In this document: in pieces, positions 31,727 through 44,800 of the stretch
Layout of the letters: every line of letters begins with the position of its first letter
How positions within the stretch are numbered: the stretch's first letter is position 1
Origin: Harmonia axyridis
Lineage: Eukaryota > Arthropoda > Insecta > Coleoptera > Coccinellidae
Assembly (NCBI RefSeq): GCF_914767665.1
Contig: NC_059504.1
Span: 13,580,501 to 13,644,500 of the forward strand
Length of the DNA stretch: 64,000 bases
Direction: 5' to 3'
The notes under the pieces: generated by a model
What the model saw: the letters and a program-made list of their open reading frames with translations, nothing else
Told to the model about the DNA's origin: nothing
Database searches by the model: none
Made by a program: the position numbers and the translations under genes

Positions 31727-34700
31727 TTAGTCATAACGTCTTCGATAAGACCCCCTATCTCTGCCACCGACGCCCCTGGTACGCGAATTCTCTTCCAGTC
31801 GCCTTTTGTGCTCTTCCATTCTTGTTAAACGTTGTTGCTGCTTTATGGAGATCTGGGGAAGAAAACACAAAAAATTGGAGATTTTTTTTATGCCATAATT
31901 TCAGAATCAGAATAATTTCGTGAGTTGATATTCTTTCACAAGTTCTAATTTCAAGGAAATTTCCTAGGAAGTGGCCAGTTTTTGAATGAACAAGTTTTCA
32001 ATTTTTATTGAAATTGAATATTAATTAATTAATCAAATATTGTTCAGTGATTTTTGCATTAAAAAATGTTGGTTGGCGAAACTGTTTTTTATTTCACAAA
32101 TTTGACAGATAATTGATAAATCCGTTGCAGGAGAGTCTCGAGTACCATCATATAATAATGAAATATAACCAAGAGATCTGTACGAAACTAAGATATTCTC
32201 GCACAATTTTGTTCTACAAGGTATGTCAGAATCTCAGAGTAATAAACATAGATAGAGGAAGCATATGTCATTTCCAGTGAGCATTTTGTCCCCAACATGA
32301 TCTATCAAATTTAACATGAAGCGCGCGGAAATGAAAACATATCAGTGGTATGATATTTCACTCAACTCGCGAGTTTCTCCACAAAGAACGCACTTCTTAT
32401 GCCCCATAGTGAATCAACGTTTCATATTAACTCAAAATTTATTGAGATGAATAAATATATCTGAAATTCAGAAAAAAAACTTCAAGCACGCCAAACAACA
32501 TGAAACAACCGATGACACAAGGAGAGCTATAATTGCCAAAACTTGGATTTCAGCAGGTATATACAGAAAATAATAAATATTCTGCTAATTACAAATTCGA
32601 CAATTAGGAAAAATATCGGATTCCGAATATTCAAATTTGCATATTAATTGGGAATCACTCAACTAAATATATTTCATTCAATATACATTCATAACGATAT
32701 AGTAAAATTGTGGATTTGAAAATATATCACAATTCTGACAACGTTATCTAACCATGTTGGGGACATGTGAGAATTGAGTAAACGTCCTCTATGTTCATTA
32801 CTCTATGGGCAGAATGAACGGATTGTCCACAGAATTAGAGAAATAAAATTTTGCAATTACTTGCTATTCTGTCTGATAATTTATTTTCATGATAAGTATT
32901 TATTAGTTTTGCAAGTATTTCAATCGTTTGAAACTAAATTTCGAAAAAAAAAATTCTTCTTTGTTAATTCGAACAATGATAAATGCATTTTCGAAGGATT
33001 TGATAGTACGTCAATAATAAGCAAATAATAGTTGATGGTATCCATCAGAAAAGATGGTTAGGTTATGTTGGGTGCTGTGTTCATTTCAAGTAGTACTTAC
33101 TTCATCTGGAGAGAGAGGCTGCCAATATATACAGGGCATTGCTTTAGTACGTTGAAACAGATCATCCATAAGTTTTTGAGGCACAGATTCTTCCAACTTT
33201 CTCTGTTTTTTAGCAATAAAATCTAGAAAAAAATCACAGTTGATTTAAGGAAAAACTAAATAGGGTTAAAATTCTTTTACCTTTTAAGGGTGTTGGTGAC
33301 CGTTTGCCACTATGTCTCCTTCTTCTATCCCTACTTCGGGAACGATTTCTGTCCTTATTGCTCTCTTTTCCAACATCCCATTCTCTTGTAGCCGGTTTTG
33401 TTCTCTCCCTTTCTTTTTCACTGTCTTTTCTTTTCCTTTCTTCTCTCTTATCACCATTTCTCTGGTCATATACAGGTTCCTGAAGCCAAAATAAGAAAAA
33501 ATCATAACTTGATATTCTGAACAACAATATAATATCTCCCGAGGATGAAATCTCACCATCTATACAATCTGAACATTGAATGTTTAACTTACGGTTATCT
33601 CCTTCTGAGGGCTTTTAACTACAGGGGGCGCTGCTTGTGGAGGCTGTGGTGCAGGCTGAGCAGGTGGATTCTTCTCTCTTTCCATCTGTTCTTCTGTTGC
33701 ATATTCTATGATCAATTTTTTTCCATTACCAACGGGCCAGTTAACTCCATGTAAAGCATTTCTTGTGGCTTCTGCTTCCCTGTAAAATAATTTATCGATA
33801 AGATTTATGAGATAAGTCAATTTAAAAAAAAGTAATAAGAATCTTTGAGCAGTGGCTTTAAAACGCTTGTCCCTTTATTGGAAATAGGATTCAATGGTTC
33901 TGATGACAAAATGCTCCTGAAACTAAGCATTCCAATAGTTGGATCTGTTGTCATGAAAATATTGTAAATCCATAGGTTGCTGATTCAGATCTGGCTTGAA
34001 GGACCAGTTTTATGTATGAAACACTATTTTAAGGTGACAAAGAAAAGTTATTTTTATTTGAAATTATTGAAATAATTGTAACGATATACTTTGTAGTAGC
34101 CTTATCTTGAAGTGTTTTCATGCAACTCAGTGTTGTTATCAAATAAATTGACGAACTCATTGCCAAAATTCAATCACTTGTCGTATAACCTCTGAAAATT
34201 ATCAGTTTCTAGGTATTTTGTTTGAGTTACGATATTTGAAGCCGGCCAGATGAACTGAAAGAATACTTGGAAAAGTATACAGAAATCATGATGAGCTCTC
34301 AGAACACTTATTGAATAGTTAATTTGGAAAAAATAAATAAAACTGCAAGTGTGGTACTTACTCTGATGAGTTATACCAAGCATAGCATTTTGATTTGATT
34401 CGATCTGTCCAGAAACCTCCCTCTTTGATGGTACCTGTTCTTTCTAACAGCTCTTTCAGCTGCTTTATTGTGAATGGTCTAACCAAATTGGAAATAAATA
34501 GGATTTGTGAAACGGGTTGCTTCGCAGGACTTGGAGGTGGTTTTAGTTTACTTGCACTATCATCAACTATACTAATCTTCCTATTGATTGCTATTATATT
34601 TGTATTTTCGGGATCCTCTGAGGAAGGAGTTGACAGTTGTTTTGAGTAAGCAGGCTTTTCAATTTCTTCACTGTTTGTATCCATTGATTTCACTCGTTCT

Positions 34701-35983
34701 CTGATTATTTTAGGTTGGTATATTTCTTCTAGTTTAACTTCATTTTCTTCAGCTAACTTCAAATCTAAAGAAAGACTTTTGAAGTCCTCAGTATCTAATC
34801 TGTGCATATCATGAAATGAAACTTTCAGACATTCATGTACTTCAGGGTCCCATTTCATTTTTTTTGCAGGAAGGTTAAAATCTGCTTCATTCAGTTTTTC
34901 AACTGAATCAAATAGACTATCTCGTCTAAGTTTTACCTTCATAGGTGTCTTCTTAACTACAACAGAAATTAGTGATTTGAATTATTTTAATAGACAAAAA
35001 TTAAATGTATTGATATTTTTTAAGAATGAAATTACTGCTCCCTCACCTTTAATACTTGGTATTTGTTTCATTTCTACTTCATTTTCTTCATCCGATTTTG
35101 ATTCTCGAATTTCGCCTTCTTCCGCTTCATCGACCTCAACATTATTATTTGATTGTTCAATTTCAGTTTCTTTTTTATCACTTTCAACATTCACATTTTC
35201 ACACTCTTTAATTTCAGCTGTACATTTATTATCACTTTCAGTTTCTGCACAAGTTGTCACTTCACTATTTTCTGAAGATTCCTCGTTTTTACTATCAGAC
35301 TCATTTACAATTTGGTTCTCCGACTGATTTACAATTTGGTTCTCCGACTGATTAACAATTTGGTTTTCCAACTGATTTACACTTTGATTTTCCGGCTGAT
35401 TTACAATAGGGTTCTCCGACTGATTATTGGCTACAGTATCATCTAAACATACTTCATTCTTTAACTCTGTATCAACATTTTGGTTTTCAGATATTTCATC
35501 ATTTTCTTTTAAAGAAATATTTACATCAGGATTAATCTCATTTTTATTAGCTTCATCTGGATTGATGCTGGTGACACTGTTCATTTGAATTTCAGAATTC
35601 TCCTCAACTTTTGAGTTACTTATACCTTTAGACTTACCTTTTTCAGCGTCAAGATCATCTATCTTTGGTGCTTCATTACCTGTAGATTCGATATGAGGTG
35701 GGGTATGGCCCCCTTTTTCATCTTCATTTTTACTTTCATTCTCTACTGATGGATCAGTGATAACTTCATTATTGCTTTCTTCTTGAGTAGTGGAAGTTGT
35801 ATCATCCAAATTATCTGACTTATCATCGTTAATGCTATCGTTTACATCAGGAGTAGTAGATTCTTCTATTTCCACAGAAGGTGATTTGCGTCGCCGGGAA
35901 ACTCTGGTTCTGGTTGATTTTCGCGTTTCGGTTTTTGACTCTGGTGTTGTTTTAGAAGCATTCCTACTACTTTTACGCCGCAT
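31727..35983 (-). CDS. Acn: Acinus (apoptotic chromatin condensation inducer), splicing and exon-junction-associated protein
   Basis: Six exons, 35983-35047, 34956-34362, 33779-33593, 33479-33281, 33222-33101 and 31852-31727, join in phase to 721 residues. Order of parts: basic start (MRRKSSRNASKTTPESKTET), a long Glu/Asn/Ser-rich acidic region to about 310, an RRM from about 463 (QILFISNLVRPFTIKQLKEL) across the exon 2/3 junction, a Pro/Ala linker, an RS-type basic stretch (RNRSRSRDRRRR), and the RNPS1-SAP18-binding motif at about 658-680 (LMDDLFQRTKAMPCIYWQPL), which is diagnostic of Acinus. Known role: scaffold of the nuclear ASAP complex with RNPS1 and SAP18, linking splicing, autophagy and apoptosis. 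No SAP DNA-binding domain is evident at the N-terminus; an upstream exon cannot be excluded. Divergent from TM9SF2. Confidence 0.92.
31965..32860. repeat. Dispersed repeat family, copy C (most complete)
   Basis: Located in the last intron of Acinus (31853-33100). Its left third matches copy A (1920-2290), its middle matches copy B (22415-23390 without the MITE), and its right edge (gaatgaacgg ... cacagaattagagaaa near 32813) again matches copy A. So it appears to be the longest version of the family. Confidence 0.65.
35306..35425 (-). repeat. Five 8-residue repeats encoded in Acinus exon 1
   Basis: Residues about 187-226 consist of five consecutive octapeptides of form NQ(S/P/L)EN(Q/P)(I/S)V. 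The DNA repeats every 24 bp with few changes, so this is a recent in-frame minisatellite expansion in the acidic disordered region. Confidence 0.85.
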
Positions 35984-36753
35984 CTATAAGACAAATGAAT
36001 AAATTTACAATTCAAACAGTGGGCACGCCATTAGGGCGGCTTGTAAAACACTAGACAAATAAATAATTACCATGCCTTTCACGATATATCATTAAAATAT
36101 ACAAAAAGTCTGTGCTAGAGACTTCTTTAACTAACTTTTTCAACAATATTTGCAAAATTCGGTACTAAAATATACAATTTATGAAATTTCATGAAAACGA
36201 TTTAGAACTCGTTATAAGTCTTCTATGCTAATGAAAGACATAGAAATAGAAGGAGAAAATTTTCTTCCTTTTTTAATGATTACTACTACTAGTATCTATG
36301 ATTAACCAGATCCCTATTTGAAATTCTATTAAAAATTATTATTCCAAGTCTCAGCCATTTTTCTGAATTGAATATATTGGGATAAAGTTCTAACTTTTCA
36401 TTAATGGTATTTATAACAGTAACTACTGAGACCATTATACAAATAATTTCAAATGTCGGGCAAATCCAAATCATCAAAATAATTTTTGATAGGAATAAAA
36501 TTTTCATTTTAAAAAAAATATGGATTTTGTCTTCTGAAAATAACTTCGTTGATTAATTCGATTTCATATACTGTATAAATATATATAAAATTTATTTAGT
36601 ATAACAATAAACTCCATTGTTTTAAGTGAGCAACGCAATGTGGTGACGTTTATGTTTAAAAATTAGATAGCAAAGTTATTATCTTGTATAAATAGAGGAA
36701 TTAACTCTGATGATTGAGAAAAAATAAAAAAGGCATCCTCCGTAGAAATCAAG
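35984..36753. promoter_or_regulatory. Divergent promoter region, Acinus / TM9SF2
   Basis: 770 bp between divergent start codons. A TATA-like tataaata at 36687-36694 lies 60 bp before the TM9SF2 start codon on the + strand, a plausible core-promoter position. The rest is AT-rich with no named element. Confidence 0.5.
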
Positions 36754-39700
36754 ATGATGGAAAGGGGATTTTTCTTGTTTTGTTTTTTACATCTAATTTT
36801 CGGTATCAGCGGCTTTTATCTACCTGGACTTGCCCCTGTAAATTTTTGTAAAAAACCGGATGAAATCAATAATTGTAAAGTGAGTAGTTTTTGGATACAT
36901 CTATATAATTCTGGAATAATGAGCTTACGTTATTTTAGTCCAATGTGCTCTTATATGTTAATCGACTGAATACTGAAGAAATGGTGATGCCCTATGAATA
37001 CAATTATTTTGATTTTTGCCAAGCTGTTGGTGATGTTTCAAACCCAACAGAGAACTTGGGTCAAGTCGTTTTTGGAGAAAGAATAAAAGCATCACCTTAC
37101 AAAATAAGTTTTATGGAAAATGTTACATGCGCTACGGTATGTAAGAAACATTATAACTCAGGAGATACTAAAGCAGAAGCTGCTTTAAAAACTTTGAGGA
37201 ATGGCATAATTTTCAATTATCAACACCACTGGATAGTTGATAACATGCCAGTAACCAACTGTAGATTAGACAATGACTTGAAGAGTCAAGTATGTACCAC
37301 AGGTTTTCCTATGGGATGCTATGTTAGGAATGGTAGAAATACCTGCCCTGTAAAATTAGAGAGAGCAGATGCCTATTACATCAATAATCATGTGGATCTT
37401 ACTATTACTTTTCATTCTGGCAATAAAGAAGAGTGGGGTGCAAAATTTCAAGAAAATGGTGGACGAATAATTTCAGTTAAGGTCACACCTAGAAGTATTA
37501 ATCATGGCAGGTAAAATGAAAATTAATATTCTTTCTGAAATTGAACGTATCGGAGGGTTTAAAAATTTCATGTTATTTGACATTGACAGTTCGATAATTA
37601 ATTTCGAAAGAATTATACCATAATCTTTGTTTTTAGAGTCTATGGTATTTATACATTATTTGATACTTGAGGTAATTAAGAATATATCTAGGATCACATT
37701 GATTCTATATTTCTGTAATGATTATGAGAAATATATAATTTTTCTAGTGGACTGGACTGTAGTCAGGGCGCAGACTTGATGGAAATCCCTATGAAAGTTC
37801 CACAAAATGGATTAGACATAACATATTCATACTCAGTGTATTTTGTTCGTAACAATGATGTTAAATGGTCATCTCGTTGGGACTACATTTTAGAATCTAT
37901 GCCAAATATGAACATTCAGTGGTTTAGCATACTCAATTCTCTCGTTATTGTGTTATTTTTGTCTGGTATGGTGGCTATGATACTATTGAGAACTCTACAC
38001 AAGGATATAGCAAGGTATAATCAAATAGATAGCGGTGAAGACGCTCAAGTAAGTACAAATTGATTATGTGTGACTCTGATAAGTGAAAACAATTCATTAA
38101 TTTTGTAGGAAGAGTTTGGATGGAAATTGGTACATGGGGACGTTTTCAGGCCCCCTCGCAAAGGAATGTTACTATCTGTCTTGTTAGGTGCTGGTGTACA
38201 AGTATTTTGTATGACCTTGGTAACTCTGGCATTCGCCTGCCTTGGATTCTTGAGTCCCGCCAATAGGGGAGCTCTCATGTCTTGCGCCATGATTTTGTAT
38301 GTTCTATTAGGTTCTCCTGCAGGATACACTTCTGCCAGGATCTACAAAAGTTTTGGAGGTGAAAAGTGGAAGTCTAATGTGTTACTCACTTCGATGCTTT
38401 GTTCTGGGTGAGTATTGTTGAATAATTTTAAGGGAACATTTCTTAGTCAACCATGTTTTCGTCATACTGGTAAAAGTTCAGTTTAGTACAACGACCTTGA
38501 AGTCTAATTCGATTGTATGGGATTTTACGAAAAAATGGGTACCAGATTGAATCAATCTTGTAATGTCATAGACATTACATTATGGTTGGTGGAAAGGAAG
38601 TTAGTTAAGAAATCATTCAATTGTGAAAGCTGCAATATCTCATTGACCTATAGCAGAAATACAAGCATGCAAGGAGTTGAATTGATAATATAAGTGCAAT
38701 TCAATATCCCTGTCCTGTTTTGTATTAACTCAACTTCTGATTCTTTTTTATATTTAGAAAATCAAATTATTAAGAATGGCGTAACCTACCTTTGAATCGC
38801 AGATCAACAATTATATAACTTAACCTAACCCCTAAATGACACTGTTCGCGCATGTGCATAGTTTGCAATTTCTCAACTCCAAGGTCGTTCTACTAACATG
38901 CACCTTTACCGTCCTATTCATGTGCTTAGTTCTATTTGAATTTTTTTTTCAGCATTGTTTTTGGACTATTTTTCATAATGAATCTGGTGTTATGGAGTAA
39001 AGGAAGTTCTGCAGCAATTCCTTTCAGTACCTTGGTAGGGTTGCTCTCTATGTGGTTATTGGTTTCTGTGCCTCTTACATTTGTAGGAGCGTTCTTTGGC
39101 TTCAGAAAAAGGGTAAGTGAAGAGATTATGACTTTTATATCCATTTGTGACAGCTGTTAGTATTATATCTTGCATCATTGTATATAGATTATATAATAGT
39201 ACAATTGAAATTTTGGGAGATGATTGTCAAGCCAGAAGACACTACCATTGAATGATTCTTGCAAAATTAAGTCGAAATCGCATGTCAAAATTATACAGAC
39301 TCAGTTTGGGGAAGTCATAATCCAATGTGTTTGGAAATTGTACCATGTAGATTAAATCTGTCAATACTGAATCTTGTTTCTTAATCGGTAAATTAAGTAG
39401 ATGTATTCTGCCACTTATGTTTTCGTGATTATTTGGAATTGTAGGAGAACATACCATTCAATTTAATGGTAATTGGGTACTTATAACTACTTATATATAA
39501 TAATTGAATGGCAGTGGTGTAAAAGAGGATAAATGGTCGATTTTTTCTAGGTAACTTTTTTGTCATATGTTCAGCCATCTTGATGAGGTTTTCATCATCG
39601 TAAAGTTCATGAAATTGTTATGTTTTTGAGCTTAAAAAATACTAAATATATGTTTTAAGATACTCATATAACCTATTCAGTTAAACTTTACTTATAGTAG

Positions 39701-40288
39701 GACTAAAGTGTACTGCACTTTCTATATTCAATGCTTTTATAAAGTGCATTCAAAATGGAGAATTTAACAACATTTTTGTTACAGCCTTTGGAGCACCCAG
39801 TGAGAACAAATCAAATTCCTAGGTTGATTCCCGATCAATCTGTCTATACTCAACCGCTTCCGGGAATCGTCATGGGAGGTATCCTGCCGTTCGGCTGCAT
39901 TTTTATCCAGCTTTTCTTCATAATGAACTCAATATGGTCTTGGCACATGTACTACATGTTTGGTTTCTTGTTCCTGGTGTTCATCATACTTGTCATAACA
40001 TGTGCTGAAACTACCATTCTGTTGTGTTATTTCCACTTGTGTGCGGAAGACTATCACTGGTGGTGGCGTTCCTACCTAACCTCCGGTTTCACATCTGTGT
40101 ACCTTTTCCTCTACTGCTGCCACTATTTCTTCAGCAAGTTGCAGATTGAGGATCTGGCTTCTTCATTTCTTTATTTCGGATACACACTGATCATGGTGTT
40201 CTTATTCAACTTATTGACTGGCACTATCGGTTTTTTCGCGTGTTTCTGGTTCATAAGGAAGATATACAGTGTGGTAAAAGTGGACTGA
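36754..40288 (+). CDS. TM9SF2: Transmembrane 9 superfamily member 2 (nonaspanin)
   Basis: Six exons, 36754-36879, 36939-37510, 37748-38048, 38109-38407, 38953-39112 and 39785-40288, join in phase to 653 residues, close to vertebrate TM9SF2. The N-terminal signal peptide (MMERGFFLFCFLHLIFGISG) precedes FYLPGLAPVNFC, the family's mature start. The lumenal domain has LPYEY-like, ENLGQVVFGERI and NYQHHWIVDNMP blocks, then nine membrane helices. The signature YNQIDSGEDAQEEFGWKLVH points to the TM9SF2 rather than TM9SF4 branch. The protein ends IRKIYSVVKVD, the KxD retention motif that holds nonaspanins in the Golgi by COPI binding. Role in the family: endomembrane trafficking and sorting of membrane proteins and glycosyltransferases. 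The start is chosen for the signal peptide; a second Met follows immediately. Confidence 0.95.
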
Positions 40289-40514
40289 GCAGATTATTCG
40301 TTCATATTATAGGATTTTATTATTAACATACTCGGTATTTTGGATTGAAGCAAGAAAGGCTGCTGAGGCTACTGAGAAGATCCATATTATGTATTCTCAT
40401 CAAAAAACAAGATTTCATTTCAGTTCTGAATGATCTCTTAAAATTTTAGAGACTGTCATGAAATTAAAGTGTAGAACATTTTGTATACTTTGTTAACTGA
40501 TTGGAATTAAACAA

Positions 40515-40520
40515 AATAAA
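40515..40520 (+). terminator. Polyadenylation signal of TM9SF2
   Basis: AATAAA 227 bp after the TM9SF2 stop, followed by T-rich sequence. Other AATAAA sites near 40750 and 41000 could serve longer 3' UTRs. Confidence 0.5.
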
Positions 40521-41848
40521 TAATTTTAACTTTATTGATCTGTTGGGAGCTTTAAAAGAGAATAATGAGAAATGTACAAATATTCAATTCATGGCTCTAG
40601 ATTATTTCTCAACTTTTTGATTATTAATAATTTTCAAAGTTGTGGAATTATATTCTTTGAAATATTTAATACATTCTTTTGAAATATATTCTGTTTGAAA
40701 TTATTGTAGAATATGTTTCTCACATTTTTCTCACAACTGCACAAATGAAATAAAGGACATTTAACACTTGCAAGTTTATTTGTTGCATCCAATTTGAACT
40801 CTATTACCAAAAATTGTTATCTGGATCATTCAACCCTCTTCCAATATTTTATTGTATTAAATGAAAAAATGGTGCAATCAGAATTGATTTTCCGTTTGGG
40901 TTAGAAAGAAGCTTCATTTTTTTGATGTAAAATATTTTCAATATCATTGCATAGTCCAGATTTATATATTATATATTTATGTAATAGAGATTACTTAAAA
41001 TAAAGTGTCTACTTAAAAAAGGGAATTTTTTATTTGTTCTTGTATAACATTGCTGTGAAGTCTTCCCAATAAACATATTATGTATTTTATCTCTTTGTTA
41101 GATTCACCTTTGTAAAGTGGAAGTGAATATACTTTTACATCATGAATTGAATTTTCTTTTAACTTTTGAGAAGAATTTTGTAAAAGTATTAATCAAATTA
41201 TTAGAAAGGTTGAAACACATGAGTGTTCAGGAATCAGGAAAAAAATTTGCTACTGGGTATTCTGAAAATTAAAGTGTCCAAAAAAAAAGACAAGTATTTA
41301 GATAATGCTCTAGAAATCCAACGATAAGTTCTGCAAGGAGTACTTTTTTATCATCTTATTTCCTGAATTCCTATTGTATTGTAGAGAGGGTTGACATCAA
41401 GAATGTCTTTCATCACTATAGGAGATTCTTAATTAAATATTTATTTTGAGGTATTTCCCAAGATGATAATAATCAATGTTTGTAGTTTGCAGTATTTATA
41501 TGATGCAAAAACTTTATAATGGTTTCACAATAGCACAAAATAAAATGATAAGTAAATTTTCATCAAAATTTCTGTTCTAACAAAAATTACAAAATATATC
41601 GAACGTTCTTTCCAATCATTTTGAATCTAGGAATCAACTAATCTATTGTTTATTTAAGATCTCTCCTCCCTACCAAAAATTAAACCGTTGGTTATCATTA
41701 TTTAGTTTACGATGAGCTTCAACAACTGAAAGTTCTTTCGTCACAAGAGAGATAATGAGAGTTATCTCTTATAAATCGACAAAGCGATCTTGTTTTCTAA
41801 AAACAAATCTTTATGAATATTGTGCCTAAGTGACGTCTAGTGTATAAA
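40521..41848. other. Intergenic between TM9SF2 and MCCC1
   Basis: AT-rich; probably extended TM9SF2 3' UTR on the left and MCCC1 promoter on the right. No gene seen. Confidence 0.5.
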
Positions 41849-44800
41849 ATGTGGCAGAAAATTGTTAAATTTGAACTTTCTAGGTTAGTGTTTCTCCAAT
41901 TGAATATCCGCTTCAGGGTATCTTACTACCTCTCAGTATCAAAATAGAAAAAAAAAATTGACTAATCTTTCGATAAATTGTTACAAAATCATAGTAATTG
42001 ACGAAGTACCGGATAGTGACATTGGATAAGCCATTAACCATTGGAAATGAAACAGTGGCGTAACAAGAAGCTAGCAAGTTGACAGAAAATATATATTTTT
42101 CAATTCCATGATATATAAGCATAGTATAAGAAAAGGATAGTAAACCAGTGTAGTGCTTTTTTCGATTTTGTTGATGTTGAGCGCCATCTAGTTGTACCCA
42201 CGTTTAACTCGAATTTTACAGTCAAAAATTGGTCCGTAAAGTAGAGCCCTCTGAAAAAATTGGTGGTTTGAAGAACTAAAATATTTGAAATAGAGTGGTC
42301 AGAAGATTTTTATATTTTGATATTTTTTCTGCTCTGTAATAAGCATTTACGCCAGTGGCGTGTATTTGTGATAACTTAATAATAACAAAAAAATTGTTAG
42401 CAATGTCATGCGACCCCTTTTCAACCACGCCACTGAAAGAATTATCGTATTATTTCTGCGCCATCTATAGCTCATGATTCAGTGCCATCTATTATCGAGT
42501 TACTTCTCCAAATCCAAATCCAACTACAGTAGCGACCCCTGGTGACTATTTCCTTGCCGTCAAACGGCGGTTGGCTTACTATCCTTTCCTTATACTATGA
42601 TATAAGAATATATTATTGACTTAAGTATTCAGTTTTTTTTTTTGATGAAGTCATTCATATAAGATATACATAAGAAAAGATTATTATGTGAACATTTTAG
42701 AAGTACACTTCATATAATAAATCGTTGGAAATTTAAAGTGAAAAAAATTTCTCAATCCATGACTTTTAAAGGTTAAAATTGAAGGATTTAAATTAGAAAC
42801 TGATCCATTGCGATGATAGAAATAATAAAGAATAATCTATGTAATATAAAAGGAAATTAATAATAATGTGAAGTACCTATGTAACTTTTTTTCTACAGGG
42901 TGATTGTCGTTGGATCTCGAAGATGGAAGAGTCAAGCTGTAAGAAAAATGGACAAGCTGCTGATAGCAAACAGGGGTGAAATTGCATGTAGGATAATGAA
43001 GACTGCCAAACGTTTAGGGGTTAAAACAGTGGCTGTCTACAGCGAAGCTGATAAGAAATCTCTGCATGTTGAAATGGTCGAGTTTTCTTGCTACTTTATA
43101 ATTTGATGATCCGACTATCAAAAATCTAGATTAAGAGTAAAACATAGATAAAAGTACGTCCATTAAAGGTGAATACTGCTAGAGCGGTTTCGCTCAATTT
43201 AGTGTTGGTTAGTATCGAATTTCCCTAACCAACGTTGATAACCAAATGAATACAGTGGATAATTAGAAGCTAGCAGCCCCATGTGACTTAATAAACCACA
43301 GTCCATGGTATTCTCAAGTTCTATGGTTCTATGTCCACATTCGCCATTTTTAGGCTCAATTTGAACGAATTGTCGCCACTATAGTACTAAATACAGTGAC
43401 TTTATTAAGCACAGTGGCGACAAGCGTGGTCTCGTGTTTGATTGGCTGAGCCTAAATATGACCGCTTTTTGTTTACATACTCCATTTACTTGATTTTTGG
43501 GATTTATTCAAAATGTAAGGCCCATTTTATTTAGTTACTGTAGTATTCTTCAGTTAAATGAATTCGTTTCATATACAATCAAAAACTATCAGGCTCAATA
43601 ATTTTGATTCTGACGTGTGTCAGTTCATTATCAAGTTCCATGGTTCTATGTCCCCATGCATCCGCCATGTTTAGGCTCAATTTGAACGAATTGTCGCCAC
43701 TAAGTTCAATAAAGTTACTATAGTACTAAATATATTAATGCAACACCTGGTGTTCAAAAATCCAAGCTTTTCGCCCTAGTGTCTCTTGTGAAGTAGATAT
43801 GTGTACATTAACCTAGATTTATGCTAGTCCGAAAAGAACTGACGTCAAATGAGGAGCTTTTAAGAGCTCGTTCATTCATGCACCTATGGATCCCTTGGAG
43901 ACCACTTCTACGACGAGCTCTCAAAAGCTCAATGTTTCACGTCAGAGCTTTTCTCATTTTTAAATTTTATACGTCTTTTCAATTATGTCTCTTTCAGGCA
44001 GATGAAGCATACCACATAGGTCCAGCGCCAAGTGCTCAGAGTTATTTGAGAGGAGATTATATAATTGAAATTGCCAGCAGATCTAAGTGTTCAGCTATTC
44101 ATCCAGGTTACGGCTTTCTTTCTGAAAATGTTGAATTTGCAGAGAGTTGTGAGAAGAATAATGTTTTATTTGTTGGTCCACCAGCATCTGCCATAAGGGA
44201 TATGGGAATTAAAAGGTAATTAGGTCACTAGGAGCCTTGAAAAAACAAATATAGCCTTACAATAGGCTATTTGGTTGTCTTAATTTGGAAATACAGGTTG
44301 GCCTCCTACAGGAACTTGATGGTTTTTGAATGATCTCTGTTCAGTTTTTTTTTTGTAAAAAAAATGATATTATTCACCCAAATGTTACTAAAGTTTCATG
44401 CCATTTGAGATAATTCGATAAAAATAAATATCGAGCAAGTGACCTATTGGCCATCCTGTTGAATGCAAGTTTCCATTTTTACCGAAAAATCATCTAGATT
44501 TCTTTTTCGATTCGGGAGCCCAATACTGAAAGTTTTGTGGAAATGAACCTTATTACTTGTATAAATTATAGAGCTTTCATTCTTCTTTAGGCTAGGAACA
44601 TAGTGAAGCGACCAAGAGGTGCGAAGAGGATAGTAGAGAGGATAGAGGCGAATTCAAACAAGTATATTCTAATAGGGTAGTACATAGTGCAGCGATCCCG
44701 AATGCGGTTGCGCGAGGCGGTTAAGCGAGGATAGAGGCGAGATCGGGGAAGTTTGTTTTCCTTCATCGCCGCGCGGCTACGCAATTAATAAATAAAATTG

